Source: UBA6168 sp041752395 (lineage in GTDB: Bacteria; Bacteroidota; Bacteroidia; Chitinophagales; Saprospiraceae). From it: 51,918 bases of DNA. Below, in pieces: positions 23,764 through 32,536 of the stretch. Below the pieces are notes generated by a model, which saw only the letters and a list, made by a program, of their open reading frames with translations, was not told where the DNA came from and ran no database searches. The stretch is from NCBI GenBank assembly GCA_041752395.1, contig JBGSWN010000199.1, forward strand, positions 1 through 51,918, in the 5' to 3' direction. Made by a program: the position numbers and the translations under genes. Numbering within the stretch: position 1 is the stretch's first letter; each line of letters opens with the position of its first letter.

Positions 23764-26745
23764 ATGCAAGAAAAACTCCAACACCTTCAACAATCCCTAG
23801 AAGGCGAGATCCATTTCGACGCCCTCATGCGGTCGCTCTATGCCTCCGATGCCTCCGTTTACAAGGAACTACCGCTGGCTGTCGCCTACCCACGTACCGC
23901 TGGCGATGTGAAAAAACTCATCCGCTTCGCAACCGAAAACCAAACCAGCCTCATCCCCCGCACAGCGGGCACTTCGCTTGGTGGGCAATGCGTCGGCACG
24001 GGCATCGTGGTGGATGTGTCGAAACATTGGAACAAAATCCTCGAAATCAATGTGGAAGAACGCTGGGTGCGGGTGCAGCCGGGCGTCATTCGGGACGAGT
24101 TGAATCTTTTCCTCGCAAAACACGGCCTGTTCTTCGGCCCCGTGACCGCCACGGCCAGCCGGGCGATGATCGGCGGCATGGTCGGCAACAATTCTTGCGG
24201 AGCGACCTCCATCGTACACGGCACCACCCGTGAGCATGTGCTGGAAATCGAAGCGGTGCTCAGCGATGGGTCGGAGGTGGTGTTCGGCAGCGTTGTGCAA
24301 GCGGATTTTTTAGCAAAAACAAAAGAAAAAACGCTGGAAGGCGAGGTGTATCGCCAACTTCACGAAGCCTTGCAAGTCCCTGAAAACCAGCAAAATATCC
24401 GTCAGGAGTTCCCCAAGCCAGACATCCACCGCCGAAACACGGGCTATGCCGTGGACGTGCTGCTCGACCATCAGCCTTTCAATCCGGAAGGCCCTGAATT
24501 CAATTTTTGCAAACTGCTGACTGGCTCGGAAGGGACACTGGCTTTCACCAAAACAGTGAAACTGAACGTCGTCCCGCTCCCGCCACCCGTGCCCGCCGTG
24601 CTTTGCGCCCATTTCACTTCGCTGAACGAGTGCATGGAAGCCACGCTGCTGGCCATGCAGCACCGCCCTGACCAGTGCGAGCTGGTGGACAAAATCACGC
24701 TGGACTGCACCCGTGGCAATATCGAACAGGCCAAAAACCGCTTCTTCGTGCAGGGCGACCCGGCGGCGGTTTTGATGATTGAGTTCCGAAGGGAAAATCT
24801 GGAGGAGGCCACTTTCGCAGCGAAGCACCTCATCGAAACTTATCAGACAGCGGGAATGGGCTACGCTTTCCCCATCGTGACAGGCAGTCGGACCAACCAA
24901 GTTTGGGCGCTGCGCAATGCGGGCCTCGGCGTCATGTCGAACATCCCCGGCGATGCTAAGCCGTATTCCTTCGTGGAAGATACCGCTGTGGCGCTCGAAG
25001 ACCTGCCCGCCTATATCCGGGAGTTCGATGCGCTGATGCAGGGTTTTGGCCAGAATGCCGTTTACTACGCCCACGCCGGGGCAGGCGAATTGCACGTAAA
25101 ACCCAAGCTGAACCTCAAGGATGCCGAGGATGTGCGGCAGTTCCGGCAGATCGCCGAGGCTTCCGCCAAGCTGGTAAAAAAATACAACGGCAGCCTCAGC
25201 GGCGAGCACGGCGACGGTCGGGTGCGGGGTGAGTTCATCCCGATGATGCTCGGCGAGGCGAATTACCAGCTCCTTCGGGAAATCAAAAAGACGTGGGACC
25301 CGCACGGCATTTTCAATCCGGGTAAGATTACCGACGCCCCGCCGATGGATGAATCACTCCGGTACGAGGTCGGATCAGAACAGCCTGAAATCGAGACCGT
25401 CATGGACTTCTCGGATGCTGGCGGCTTCCTGCACATGGCCGAGAAATGCAACGGCTCCGGGGATTGCCGACGACTGGATTTGAGCGGGGGAACAATGTGC
25501 CCAAGTTATCGGGCCACCCGGGACGAAAAGGACACAACGAGGGCGAGGGCGAATGCGCTGCGGGAGTTTCTTTCAGTTGGCAGTTTCCCGACCGGGGTCG
25601 GGATTGGCAGTTGGCAGTCCAGTTCGCAGTCCGACAGTCAGCAGTCCGCAGTCGGGGAAGAAGAAGTGAAGCGGGTGTTGGATTTGTGCCTAAGCTGCAA
25701 AGGCTGCACCTCAGAATGCCCCTCGAATGTGGACATGACGACGATGAAGGCAGAGTTCACACACCAGTATTACCAGCGGCATGGAGTACCGTTTCGGGCA
25801 AAGTTCTTCGGGCATATTGGGCGGATGAATGCAGTGCTGTCGCACATCCCCGGCGTCGCCAATTTCTTCACGAAGAATGCCCTGACGGGCAGTTTGGCGA
25901 AGCGAATCGTGGGTGTTGCGCAGCAAAGAAGCCTACCGCCGCTGGCGAAAACGACCTTGCGACGATGGTACAACAAACATCGCCACGAGTTGATGCAGAA
26001 TGGGCCGAGCAAGGGCAAGGTCTTTTTCTTCTGCGATGAATTTACCGATTTTTATGATACAGAGATTGGGATAAAAGCTTTGAAACTGCTGGCTCGACTG
26101 GGTTACGAGGTGGAGATGCCGGAGCATCCGCAAAGCGGTCGGGCACAGTTGTCCAAAGGCCTGTTGCCGGAGGCAAAAGTGCTGGCGAGGGAGAACTTCC
26201 GCATTTTTTCCAAACTGATTTCTGATAAAACGCCACTCATCGGCATCGAGCCGTCGGCCATCCTTGGATTTCGGGATGAGTACATTCGACTGGTGGATAA
26301 AGCAGATGTTGCGCAAGCAAAGGCTTTGGGTAAAAATGCGCTGCTGGTTGACGAGTTCCTATCGAGGGAGATTCAGGCGGGCCAAATTGACCCTGACATT
26401 TTTACGAAGGAACGGAAAAAAGTGCTGCTGCACGGCCATTGCCACCAAAAGGCGCTGTCCAGTGTGGAGGACTCTGTGTGGGTCTGTAGCCTGCCAGACA
26501 ATTACGAGGTGGAGGTGATTCCGTCGGGCTGCTGCGGCATGGCGGGGTCGTTTGGGTATGAAGCTGAGCATTACGAAGTGAGCATGAAGATTGGGGAACT
26601 GGTGTTGTTCCCTTCGGTAAAAAAGGCTGACAATCAAGCAATTATCGCAGCGCCGGGCACGAGCTGTCGGCACCAGATTTTGGATGGGACGGGAAGAAAG
26701 GCGAAGCATCCGGTGGAAGTGCTGTTTGAGGCGTTGATACTTTAA
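23764..26745 (+). CDS. FAD-linked and Fe-S-binding dehydrogenase (D-2-hydroxyacid/D-lactate type, YdiJ-like)
   Basis: The protein has 993 residues. The FAD-binding PCMH domain is N-terminal (IPRTAGTSLGGQ, then GMVGNNSCGATSIVHG), followed by an FAD-oxidase C domain (LSGEHGDGRVRGEF; HxDGxxR-like). Two 4Fe-4S ferredoxin motifs come next (CNGSGDCRRLDLSGGTMCPSY; CLSCKGCTSECPSNV). Two CCG-type redox modules end it (HGHCHQKAL, GCCGMAGSFGYE). This order is that of YdiJ-type D-2-hydroxyglutarate or D-lactate dehydrogenases, which oxidise a D-2-hydroxyacid and pass electrons to quinone. Between the Fe-S motifs lies an unusual linker (about 604-631, WQSSSQSDSQQSAVG) encoded by a GCAGT-rich repeat. Two small genes follow closely. 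Confidence 0.88.
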   Translation: MQEKLQHLQQSLEGEIHFDALMRSLYASDASVYKELPLAVAYPRTAGDVKKLIRFATENQTSLIPRTAGTSLGGQCVGTGIVVDVSKHWNKILEINVEERWVRVQPGVIRDELNLFLAKHGLFFGPVTATASRAMIGGMVGNNSCGATSIVHGTTREHVLEIEAVLSDGSEVVFGSVVQADFLAKTKEKTLEGEVYRQLHEALQVPENQQNIRQEFPKPDIHRRNTGYAVDVLLDHQPFNPEGPEFNFCKLLTGSEGTLAFTKTVKLNVVPLPPPVPAVLCAHFTSLNECMEATLLAMQHRPDQCELVDKITLDCTRGNIEQAKNRFFVQGDPAAVLMIEFRRENLEEATFAAKHLIETYQTAGMGYAFPIVTGSRTNQVWALRNAGLGVMSNIPGDAKPYSFVEDTAVALEDLPAYIREFDALMQGFGQNAVYYAHAGAGELHVKPKLNLKDAEDVRQFRQIAEASAKLVKKYNGSLSGEHGDGRVRGEFIPMMLGEANYQLLREIKKTWDPHGIFNPGKITDAPPMDESLRYEVGSEQPEIETVMDFSDAGGFLHMAEKCNGSGDCRRLDLSGGTMCPSYRATRDEKDTTRARANALREFLSVGSFPTGVGIGSWQSSSQSDSQQSAVGEEEVKRVLDLCLSCKGCTSECPSNVDMTTMKAEFTHQYYQRHGVPFRAKFFGHIGRMNAVLSHIPGVANFFTKNALTGSLAKRIVGVAQQRSLPPLAKTTLRRWYNKHRHELMQNGPSKGKVFFFCDEFTDFYDTEIGIKALKLLARLGYEVEMPEHPQSGRAQLSKGLLPEAKVLARENFRIFSKLISDKTPLIGIEPSAILGFRDEYIRLVDKADVAQAKALGKNALLVDEFLSREIQAGQIDPDIFTKERKKVLLHGHCHQKALSSVEDSVWVCSLPDNYEVEVIPSGCCGMAGSFGYEAEHYEVSMKIGELVLFPSVKKADNQAIIAAPGTSCRHQILDGTGRKAKHPVEVLFEALIL
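25572..25655 (+). repeat. GCAGT-rich repeat inserted in frame in the dehydrogenase gene
   Basis: About 84 bp with repeated TTGGCAGT, TCGCAGTC, TCAGCAGT and CCGCAGTC words, plus a CCCGACC/GGTCGGG hairpin (25587-25602). The length keeps the frame open. Such GGCAGT/GCAGTC strings are otherwise more like intergenic repeats of Bacteroidota than coding DNA. Confidence 0.6.
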
Positions 26746-26756
26746 AATGATATTTT

Positions 26757-27083
26757 ATGCAAAATAAATGGCGGATCGAATCGCTGGTTCAATTAATTGA
26801 AGGATTGAATCGTGCGCCATCTATGTATTGTAACGGAAGGTCTTTTCAGCACATATGCTGCTTTTTGAGTGGCTTCAGTGCTGCTCAATTCTTTATGAAA
26901 GCAGAACAAGATGTCTTTGGCTGGGATTTTCAAAACTGGCTATACAAAAAACTGAACACCACCTTTGACAATATGCATTGGTCTGGTCAAATCTATAATG
27001 TATTAGCAAAAGAAAATGAAGACGAAGCGAGACGATTACTCTTTGAGTATTTGACAGAATATGTCAAAGAGCTTGAAAGTTGA
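26757..27083 (+). CDS. Small unknown protein
   Basis: The protein has 108 residues and starts 11 bp after the dehydrogenase stop. It is predicted mostly helical, with an N-terminal IESLVQLIEGLNRAPSMYCNGRS that resembles the opening of small bacterial proteins of the form ...RPxMYxGxxS, some of them immunity-like. No signal peptide or membrane helix is clear. The DNA is AT-rich compared with the dehydrogenase gene. It is probably co-transcribed with its neighbours. Function is not known. Confidence 0.6.
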   Translation: MQNKWRIESLVQLIEGLNRAPSMYCNGRSFQHICCFLSGFSAAQFFMKAEQDVFGWDFQNWLYKKLNTTFDNMHWSGQIYNVLAKENEDEARRLLFEYLTEYVKELES

Positions 27084-27108
27084 TTAAGGTTATTTTAAGA
27101 GACAAAGA

Positions 27109-27789
27109 ATGTTAACAATTATTGAAACCAGCGACGGCTCGCATACCATTTTTTCGATGGAGTTTGGAAGCAATTACCACTCGGAACATGGAGCGGTGCA
27201 AGAATCCATGCACGTTTTCATCAAACATGGGCTGCATTATGTGGCTGCCCAAAAGCAGGAAATCAAGGTCTTGGAAATGGGCTTTGGGACCGGGCTGAAT
27301 GCTTGGCTGGCTTTGATAGAGGCAGAGAAATTAGGCTTGAGACTTGATTATACAGCTATCGAGGCGTACCCGCTACTCATAGATATGGTGGCCAAACTGA
27401 ACTACCCCGAACAGCTTCCTTCGGAAAACGGGAAACAGTTTTTCGAGCAAATCCATGCCGCAGCTTGGGGCGATTGGGTGGAGGTGACGCCCCATTTTAA
27501 GCTGAAGAAAATCCATGCGAAGCTGGAGGAAACAGCCTTTTGCATAGGCTTCGACCTTATTTTTTATGACGCTTTTGACCCAGCAGCCCAGCCTGTACTT
27601 TGGGAAGCGCCAATGATGCAGCGGATGTACGAGGTGCTTTCGCCAGGCGGAATCCTGGTGACTTACTGTGCAAAAGGCACATTCCGAAGGGCTTTGAAAT
27701 CGGTGGGCTTCTTAATGGAGGAATTGCCGGGGCCACCGGGGAAACGAATCATGACGAGGGCCATCAGGATGTCTGATGGCCCTCGTTAA
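27109..27789 (+). CDS. mnmD: tRNA (mnm5s2U34) methyltransferase, MnmD-type
   Basis: SAM-dependent enzyme of 226 residues that completes the 5-methylaminomethyl group on wobble uridine 34; it is the stand-alone form of the MnmC methyltransferase half. Visible motifs: SNYHSEHGAVQES at the N-terminus, the SAM loop VLEMGFGTGLNAW (about 54-66), Asp-rich FDLIFYDAFDP, and the C-terminal GILVTYCAKGTFRRAL and PGPPGKRIMTRAIR. It starts 25 bp after the small gene. The final residues MSDGPR come after the conserved family end and are encoded by a 33-bp hairpin that finishes one base before the stop codon. Confidence 0.92.
   Translation: MLTIIETSDGSHTIFSMEFGSNYHSEHGAVQESMHVFIKHGLHYVAAQKQEIKVLEMGFGTGLNAWLALIEAEKLGLRLDYTAIEAYPLLIDMVAKLNYPEQLPSENGKQFFEQIHAAAWGDWVEVTPHFKLKKIHAKLEETAFCIGFDLIFYDAFDPAAQPVLWEAPMMQRMYEVLSPGGILVTYCAKGTFRRALKSVGFLMEELPGPPGKRIMTRAIRMSDGPR
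27754..27786. terminator. Perfect 14-bp hairpin overlapping the end of mnmD
   Basis: ACGAGGGCCATCAG (27754-27767) pairs perfectly with CTGATGGCCCTCGT (27773-27786) across a 5-base loop. It lies between the convergent mnmD and sugar dehydrogenase genes. There is no clear T-run on either side, so it may end transcription only in part or protect the 3' end. It could also be a small repeat. Confidence 0.55.
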
Positions 27790-27804
27790 GCTTTGTATTG
27801 GGGG

Positions 27805-29865
27805 TCAAAGTTTGAGCAACCGCTCAACCCACTCGCCTTTTCCATTTTTCAAGACAAGTAGGTAGGTGCCGCTCGGTATTTTCCCCAAATCATAATCACG
27901 GGTGGCAGTGGAGGTCACACCCAAGCGGTCGGTGAGCAGGGTTTTACCATTCAAATCACTGAGGAAAAGTTGGAGAAAAAGCGGCTCGGACACCGTCAAT
28001 TCGAGGTGGAGGTTTTGGGTAAATGGGTTCGGCGTGACCGTCACTGACTTCAATTCTGGAATGACACTGGCGGCGGTAAACTCCACAAAAATGGCGTTGG
28101 AGATGCCCGTGCAGCCAAAACCATCTATTACTTCCAAGCTGTAATTCCCTGAATCTGTGGCTGCATAAGTTGTATCGTTAGCACCAAGAATGGGGTCGCC
28201 ATTCAATAACCATTGGTAATTTACGAAGCCTCCGCTCACCACGTTTAATGTGTCGCCCTGCGCTGCGATGGTCGGCACCGGATTGGTTAAAAGCGTCACC
28301 ACGTTGTAGTTTTCAGCGAAAATACAGCCCTCGGCAGTCGTCACGGTCACAGAATACGGCCCAGCGAAAAGCTCAATGCGCTCCAATCCCGTGCCGCCGT
28401 CCGACCAATTAGCAGTGGCCGGGCCAGTCGAACCTTGCACCACGATGCCGATGGCACCGTCCTGACCGCCGGGACAAACCACGTCACTGACAGTGGTGGA
28501 GATGGAAACGGATGGGGCGATTAGGAATTTTTCCTTGGCGATACTGCCGTTGGTGCCAACAATTGTAGCCGTGTAGGTGCCTGCGCCAAGCCCAGTACGA
28601 GTCGGCCCGGTAGGCCCATCCGACCAAGTAACGGTAGGCGTTGGGGTGTTTGGGGTGAAATCAATTTGGATGGCCCCGTCCGTGTCACTAGCACAAAGGA
28701 TATTTTGGGAACTGATGGAGTAACCCCAAACTTCCGTGCCTTCCGTGACCCGGTACACGTTTCCGTTGCTGTTGCCGAGGGCGAAGAGTTCGCCGTTTTT
28801 ATTTTCCCCGAAGGAAACGAGTTGGTTGTTGAGTAGGTCGGCGATTTGGGTTTTCGTCCAACCGCCGTTGCCATCTGGCACGAGCGACCAGAGCAGGCCA
28901 GTGCAGTAGTCCGTGTAAAGGTACCGGCCATACAATTCGGGATAATTGAAGCCCCGGTAAACGAAGCCGCCCGTGATGGAGCAGCCCGTTGCGCCAGCGT
29001 TCGCGTATTCGGCCACGGGGAGGGTGAGGCTCGTCATATCGCAGTTGGTACTTGGTGAAAAACAGTGCGCTCCTTCCATGATTTTCCAGCCGTAATTTTC
29101 CCCGCCGGGGCTGTTGGCGGGTTGGAAATCCACTTCTTCCCAAGCGTCTTGCCCCACATCACCGATCCAGAGGTCGCCAGTGAGGCGGTCGAAGCTGAAA
29201 CGCCAAGGGTTGCGGATACCGAGCGCCCAGATTTCATCGAGGGTGGTTGCATCGTTGACAAATGGATTGGTGGGGGGGATGCCGTAGGGCGTGCCGTTGT
29301 CCACATCTATGCGGAGCATTTTACCTAGAAGAGTAGTCTTCTTTTGGCCGTTCCCCTGTGGGTCACCGCCGGAACCGCCATCACCTAGGCCGATGTAGAG
29401 GTATCCATCAGCACCGAATTTAACGCAGCCGCCGTTGTGGTTGCTGAATGGTTGGTCCACAATGAAAAGGTTGAGTTCGCTGTCGGGGTCGCCTTGGTTG
29501 GGGTCGCTCGTTGAGACGGAAAAGCGGCTGATGTGGGAATCGCCGCTGTTGTCGGTGTAATTGACAAAAAAATAGGGCGTGTTGGGGTAATCCGGGTGAA
29601 AAGCCAATCCAAGCAAGCCCTGCTCGTTCCCAGCTGAGCCTACGATGGGGTCAATATTGAGGAAAGGGGTTGGGAGTTTGTTGCCGTTTTTGTCCAAAAT
29701 CCAGATATAGCCACGCTGCTCCACGATGAAAAGTCGGTCGTCTCCACAATTGGCAATATCGCAGGGGCGGGTGAAGCCGCTGGCGAATTGCTGCAAGGAA
29801 ACTTGGGCATTTGTGTTTTTTAAAAGGAAAAGACAGCAGATGAATAGTGGTAGTAATTTCTTCAT
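27805..29865 (-). CDS. Secreted PQQ-dependent sugar dehydrogenase with T9SS sorting tail
   Basis: The protein has 686 residues and a signal peptide (LLPLFICCLFLLKNTNAQ). Residues 30-375 form a glucose/sorbosone dehydrogenase-type six-bladed propeller (DIANCGDDRLFIVEQRGYIW, GLLGLAFHPDYP, GDGGSGGDPQGNGQ, EIWALGIRNPWRFSFD, GENYGWKIMEG). Residues 385-515 hold SprB-like repeats (TVTWSDGPTGPTRTGLGAGT, ANWSDGGTGLERIELFAG). An Ig/PKD-like module and a type A T9SS sorting domain (VTPNPFTQNLHLEL...GTYLLVLKNGKGEW) end it. Members oxidise aldose sugars at the cell surface using PQQ and calcium. The ATG at 29865 is preferred to an in-frame TTG at 29871. Confidence 0.9.
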   Translation of the reverse strand: MKKLLPLFICCLFLLKNTNAQVSLQQFASGFTRPCDIANCGDDRLFIVEQRGYIWILDKNGNKLPTPFLNIDPIVGSAGNEQGLLGLAFHPDYPNTPYFFVNYTDNSGDSHISRFSVSTSDPNQGDPDSELNLFIVDQPFSNHNGGCVKFGADGYLYIGLGDGGSGGDPQGNGQKKTTLLGKMLRIDVDNGTPYGIPPTNPFVNDATTLDEIWALGIRNPWRFSFDRLTGDLWIGDVGQDAWEEVDFQPANSPGGENYGWKIMEGAHCFSPSTNCDMTSLTLPVAEYANAGATGCSITGGFVYRGFNYPELYGRYLYTDYCTGLLWSLVPDGNGGWTKTQIADLLNNQLVSFGENKNGELFALGNSNGNVYRVTEGTEVWGYSISSQNILCASDTDGAIQIDFTPNTPTPTVTWSDGPTGPTRTGLGAGTYTATIVGTNGSIAKEKFLIAPSVSISTTVSDVVCPGGQDGAIGIVVQGSTGPATANWSDGGTGLERIELFAGPYSVTVTTAEGCIFAENYNVVTLLTNPVPTIAAQGDTLNVVSGGFVNYQWLLNGDPILGANDTTYAATDSGNYSLEVIDGFGCTGISNAIFVEFTAASVIPELKSVTVTPNPFTQNLHLELTVSEPLFLQLFLSDLNGKTLLTDRLGVTSTATRDYDLGKIPSGTYLLVLKNGKGEWVERLLKL

Positions 29866-30048
29866 TATCAATGAGTTAAGTGAGTTTTAATTTGGATTTT
29901 GCCAAAAATGGTGTTCGATTTCCTTTTATTAAAAGGATTTATCAACCAGTTGTTCAGCGGCCAATTTCCATCATTCCAGCCGTATCGTTCAGCTTTTCGG
30001 CGAAATTACACTTACTTTGTAACGCCATTTACAAAACAAACAATCAAG

Positions 30049-30939
30049 ATGAAATTTACCAGTTCTATCGCTGCCGCAATGTTGCTTGCGGCCATGGCCT
30101 TCAGCCAAGATTTACCCAACTGCAATATCTACCTGTTTGACACCTCCATGCGGGATTCCTTACTGACCCTCAGCAACCCTCAGTTCCTGACGGGGTTCAA
30201 TAAAAGCGGCTACAACAACCAGCCTTGCTTCGTCAACAATACCGACCTTTTGTTGACTTCGGCTTCGCCAAACGACAAGCAGACCGATATTTATTTGCTC
30301 AATATTGCCGCAAAATCAAAGCTGCGGATGACGCATACCGCCGAGTCGGAATTTTCACCAAAACCGACAACGGACGACCTGTATTTCAGCGTGGTGCGGG
30401 TGGAAACCGATGCCGAAAAAACACAGCGCCTCTGGCAGTATCCGATGGACCGGAAAGACGCTGGCAAACCCGTTTTCAAGTACCTGCGTGGCTTGGGGTA
30501 CTACCATTGGCTCGACCGTTTCAAGGTAGCCCTTTTTAACATCACGGCTGGCGACCTGAACTACCTTTCGATATCCGATACTCGTGATGGTGCTACCCAA
30601 AACCTATCGCCATCCGTGGGCCGTTGTTTCCAGACCTCACCAAATGGTCGGCTCGTTTACGTCCACAAGATTGCCGATGGGAATTGGGTCATTAAGGCGC
30701 TGGACAAGAACACCATGGATGTGACGGAAATCACGAAAACCATCTCTGGTGCGGAGGATTTTGTCATCATGAAAGACGGCGCCATCCTCATGGGAAAAGG
30801 CAGCCGCATCTACCGCTACCACCCGCTCAAAGGCAAAAACTGGCAAGAAGTAGCGGAATTGAAAAGGCTTGGCATCAACAATATCACCCGAATGGCAGTG
30901 AGCGGGGATGGGAAATTGGCGATTGTGAATGGAGGCTAA
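30049..30939 (+). CDS. Exported beta-propeller (TolB/WD40-like) protein
   Basis: The protein has 296 residues and a signal peptide (MKFTSSIAAAMLLAAMAFSQ), which fixes the start at ATG 30049; the longer frame from 29899 would bury it. The body shows TolB-like blade motifs: TDIYLLNIAAKSKLRMT, TESEFSPKPTTDDLYFS-like, FQTSPNGRLVYVH, RMAVSGDGKLAIV. Proteins like this are often periplasmic or surface scaffolds. A weak -7 box (TTACTTTG, 30012-30019) lies upstream. The gene is read divergently from the sugar dehydrogenase gene. Exact role unknown. Confidence 0.7.
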   Translation: MKFTSSIAAAMLLAAMAFSQDLPNCNIYLFDTSMRDSLLTLSNPQFLTGFNKSGYNNQPCFVNNTDLLLTSASPNDKQTDIYLLNIAAKSKLRMTHTAESEFSPKPTTDDLYFSVVRVETDAEKTQRLWQYPMDRKDAGKPVFKYLRGLGYYHWLDRFKVALFNITAGDLNYLSISDTRDGATQNLSPSVGRCFQTSPNGRLVYVHKIADGNWVIKALDKNTMDVTEITKTISGAEDFVIMKDGAILMGKGSRIYRYHPLKGKNWQEVAELKRLGINNITRMAVSGDGKLAIVNGG

Positions 30940-31020
30940 TTAGGGATGAGGAGTGAGGAATGAGGGATGCAGTATGTCGTGGGAGAATTTAATCCCTCAC
31001 CCCTCACTCCTCATTCCTAA
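30940..31020. repeat. Large inverted repeat (TGAGGAGTGAGGAATGAGG type) between convergent genes
   Basis: 30940-30967 and the reverse complement of 30993-31020 agree at 25 of 28 positions around a 25-base centre. The left arm begins right after the stop of the beta-propeller gene. The right arm contains the trehalase stop codon (30997-30999) and codes its last residues. It could act as a two-way terminator, but it looks like a dispersed repeat. Confidence 0.8.
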
Positions 31021-32493
31021 ATAGACGCCGTTCGTCCAGCCGAACCCGTCCTGATTTGGGTATTCGCCGCCGCTCGCATTGGTGCTTTCTTCGTAAACAT
31101 TGTACTTCTCCGTCATTTTTCCGGTTTTTTCATAAACGTTTTCGACGGCCTTGAGCCACCTCGACCTGACCTCCTCGGCCAGGCGGTCGTGGCCGTAGTT
31201 TTTGAGGCCACGGTAGGCAATCCATTGGAGCGGTGCCCAGCCGTTTGGGGCGTCCCACTGCTGGCCAGTTTCCCGCAAAGTAGTGGCAAGCCCACCGGGT
31301 TTCAAGAAATCCTGCTCGATGATGTCGGCAACTTGGTTGGCCTGTTGCTGGTTGCAGAGGTTGAAGAAAAGAGGGAAGATTCCGGCCAGTGTTCGCCGGT
31401 TGGTGGTGCGGCCGGTTTTAAAATTATAGTCAAAAAAGAAGCCGTCCGTGTCGTCCCAGCAGTGGCGGAGAATGGCCCTTTTGCGGTCTTCGGCGTCGTC
31501 GAGGATTTTCTGACGAAGGTCATCCTGACCAATGATTCCGCAGGTTTCGGCGAGGGTATCTTCCAAATTCCAGAGCAGGCAGTTGAGGTCAACTGGCACA
31601 ATATCCGTGGTGCAGATGCTGGCAAAACCGCCATTGTCGGCGAACCAGCGGCTGCTGAAATCCCAGCCGGATTCGGCGGCGGCCCGTAGGTTCCGGAAAA
31701 CCTGTGCGTTCGGTTGCATGGAGGTCAGCGCCAGTTCCACGTCCTCTTTGTAGGACTCTGGTCGGGGCGTACTGAACTCGTCCCAGTAGCGGCCAAGGTA
31801 GTCGGAGCCGCCGAGGGCCACCATTCGCTTGGAGTCCCGCTTGCCTTGGTCGAGGTCTTGGAGGCCATCTTGCCAAAATTTGTACTCTCGGGTGAGCATC
31901 GGGAAATATTTCACCAAAGCCTCCTGCCCAGCATGTTCGGCGTACAGCCGTACCATCAGCGCTGCGAATGGTGGCTGCGAACGGCCCAAATAATAGCTTC
32001 TGTTGCCGTTTGGTATAATATCATAAGTGTCGGCGAGGTAGGCAAAATTGTCAAGCATCCCCTCGATGAGGTCCCAGCGGCCATGCGCCTTCAGGCCAAG
32101 CATGGTGAAATAACTGTCCCAATAATATACTTCCCGGAACCTGCCGCCGGGCACGACATACGGATTCGGAAGCGGCAGCAGCGAGCTTTGCTTGGGTGGC
32201 TTGGCATCGGGCTGGCGGGTGAGCACATCCCAGAGTGCTTCCACATGCTGTTCGGGCGTCCGTTTTGGGTCGCTCACAAAGTCGCTTCCGACGACAGGGG
32301 GCAAGTCGAAATTGGTACCCACAAATTTCGCAAGGTCAAAACCCGGTTGGTCTTTTTCTTTTTCATATTGCTTCGCAATGGTCGCCAATGCTTTTTTTGG
32401 CAAGCAATCGGGGAATGTTTTCCCATCGGGAAAAATACCGGCCATCTGTACATTGTGGAAAAGGGGGCCGAGTTCGTGGATGTATTTTATCAT
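30997..32493 (-). CDS. Trehalase, GH37 family, cytoplasmic
   Basis: The enzyme has 498 residues and hydrolyses trehalose to two glucose. It carries the two GH37 signatures: PGGRFREVYYWDSYF (115-129) and QWDAPNGWAP (about 409-418). The catalytic acid region AESGWDFSSRWF and the catalytic base segment GGEYPNQDGFGWTNGV are both present. No signal peptide, so it is the TreF-like cytosolic form. The C-terminus is unusual: after GFGWTNGVYL it ends with GMRSEG, encoded by the right arm of an inverted repeat. An MFS transporter gene ends 43 bp upstream on the same strand, suggesting uptake followed by cleavage. ATG 32493 follows a G-free repeat leader. Confidence 0.92.
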   Translation of the reverse strand: MIKYIHELGPLFHNVQMAGIFPDGKTFPDCLPKKALATIAKQYEKEKDQPGFDLAKFVGTNFDLPPVVGSDFVSDPKRTPEQHVEALWDVLTRQPDAKPPKQSSLLPLPNPYVVPGGRFREVYYWDSYFTMLGLKAHGRWDLIEGMLDNFAYLADTYDIIPNGNRSYYLGRSQPPFAALMVRLYAEHAGQEALVKYFPMLTREYKFWQDGLQDLDQGKRDSKRMVALGGSDYLGRYWDEFSTPRPESYKEDVELALTSMQPNAQVFRNLRAAAESGWDFSSRWFADNGGFASICTTDIVPVDLNCLLWNLEDTLAETCGIIGQDDLRQKILDDAEDRKRAILRHCWDDTDGFFFDYNFKTGRTTNRRTLAGIFPLFFNLCNQQQANQVADIIEQDFLKPGGLATTLRETGQQWDAPNGWAPLQWIAYRGLKNYGHDRLAEEVRSRWLKAVENVYEKTGKMTEKYNVYEESTNASGGEYPNQDGFGWTNGVYLGMRSEG

Positions 32494-32536
32494 TGGGTTT
32501 GAGAGTTTGAGGATTTGAGGGTTTGGGAGGTGGAAA
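32494..32536 (-). repeat. G-free tandem repeat leader before trehalase
   Basis: On the coding strand the junction between the MFS gene and trehalase is made of CTCAAA/CCAAACC-like units (four related copies). The 49 coding-strand bases from 32541 to 32493 contain no G apart from the start codon. This resembles the leaders of the lipid kinase, hisF and hisB genes. Confidence 0.65.

Noticed and set aside
24310..25305. 331-codon open frame on the minus strand
   Set aside because: Antisense to the FAD domain of the dehydrogenase gene; no protein-like motifs.
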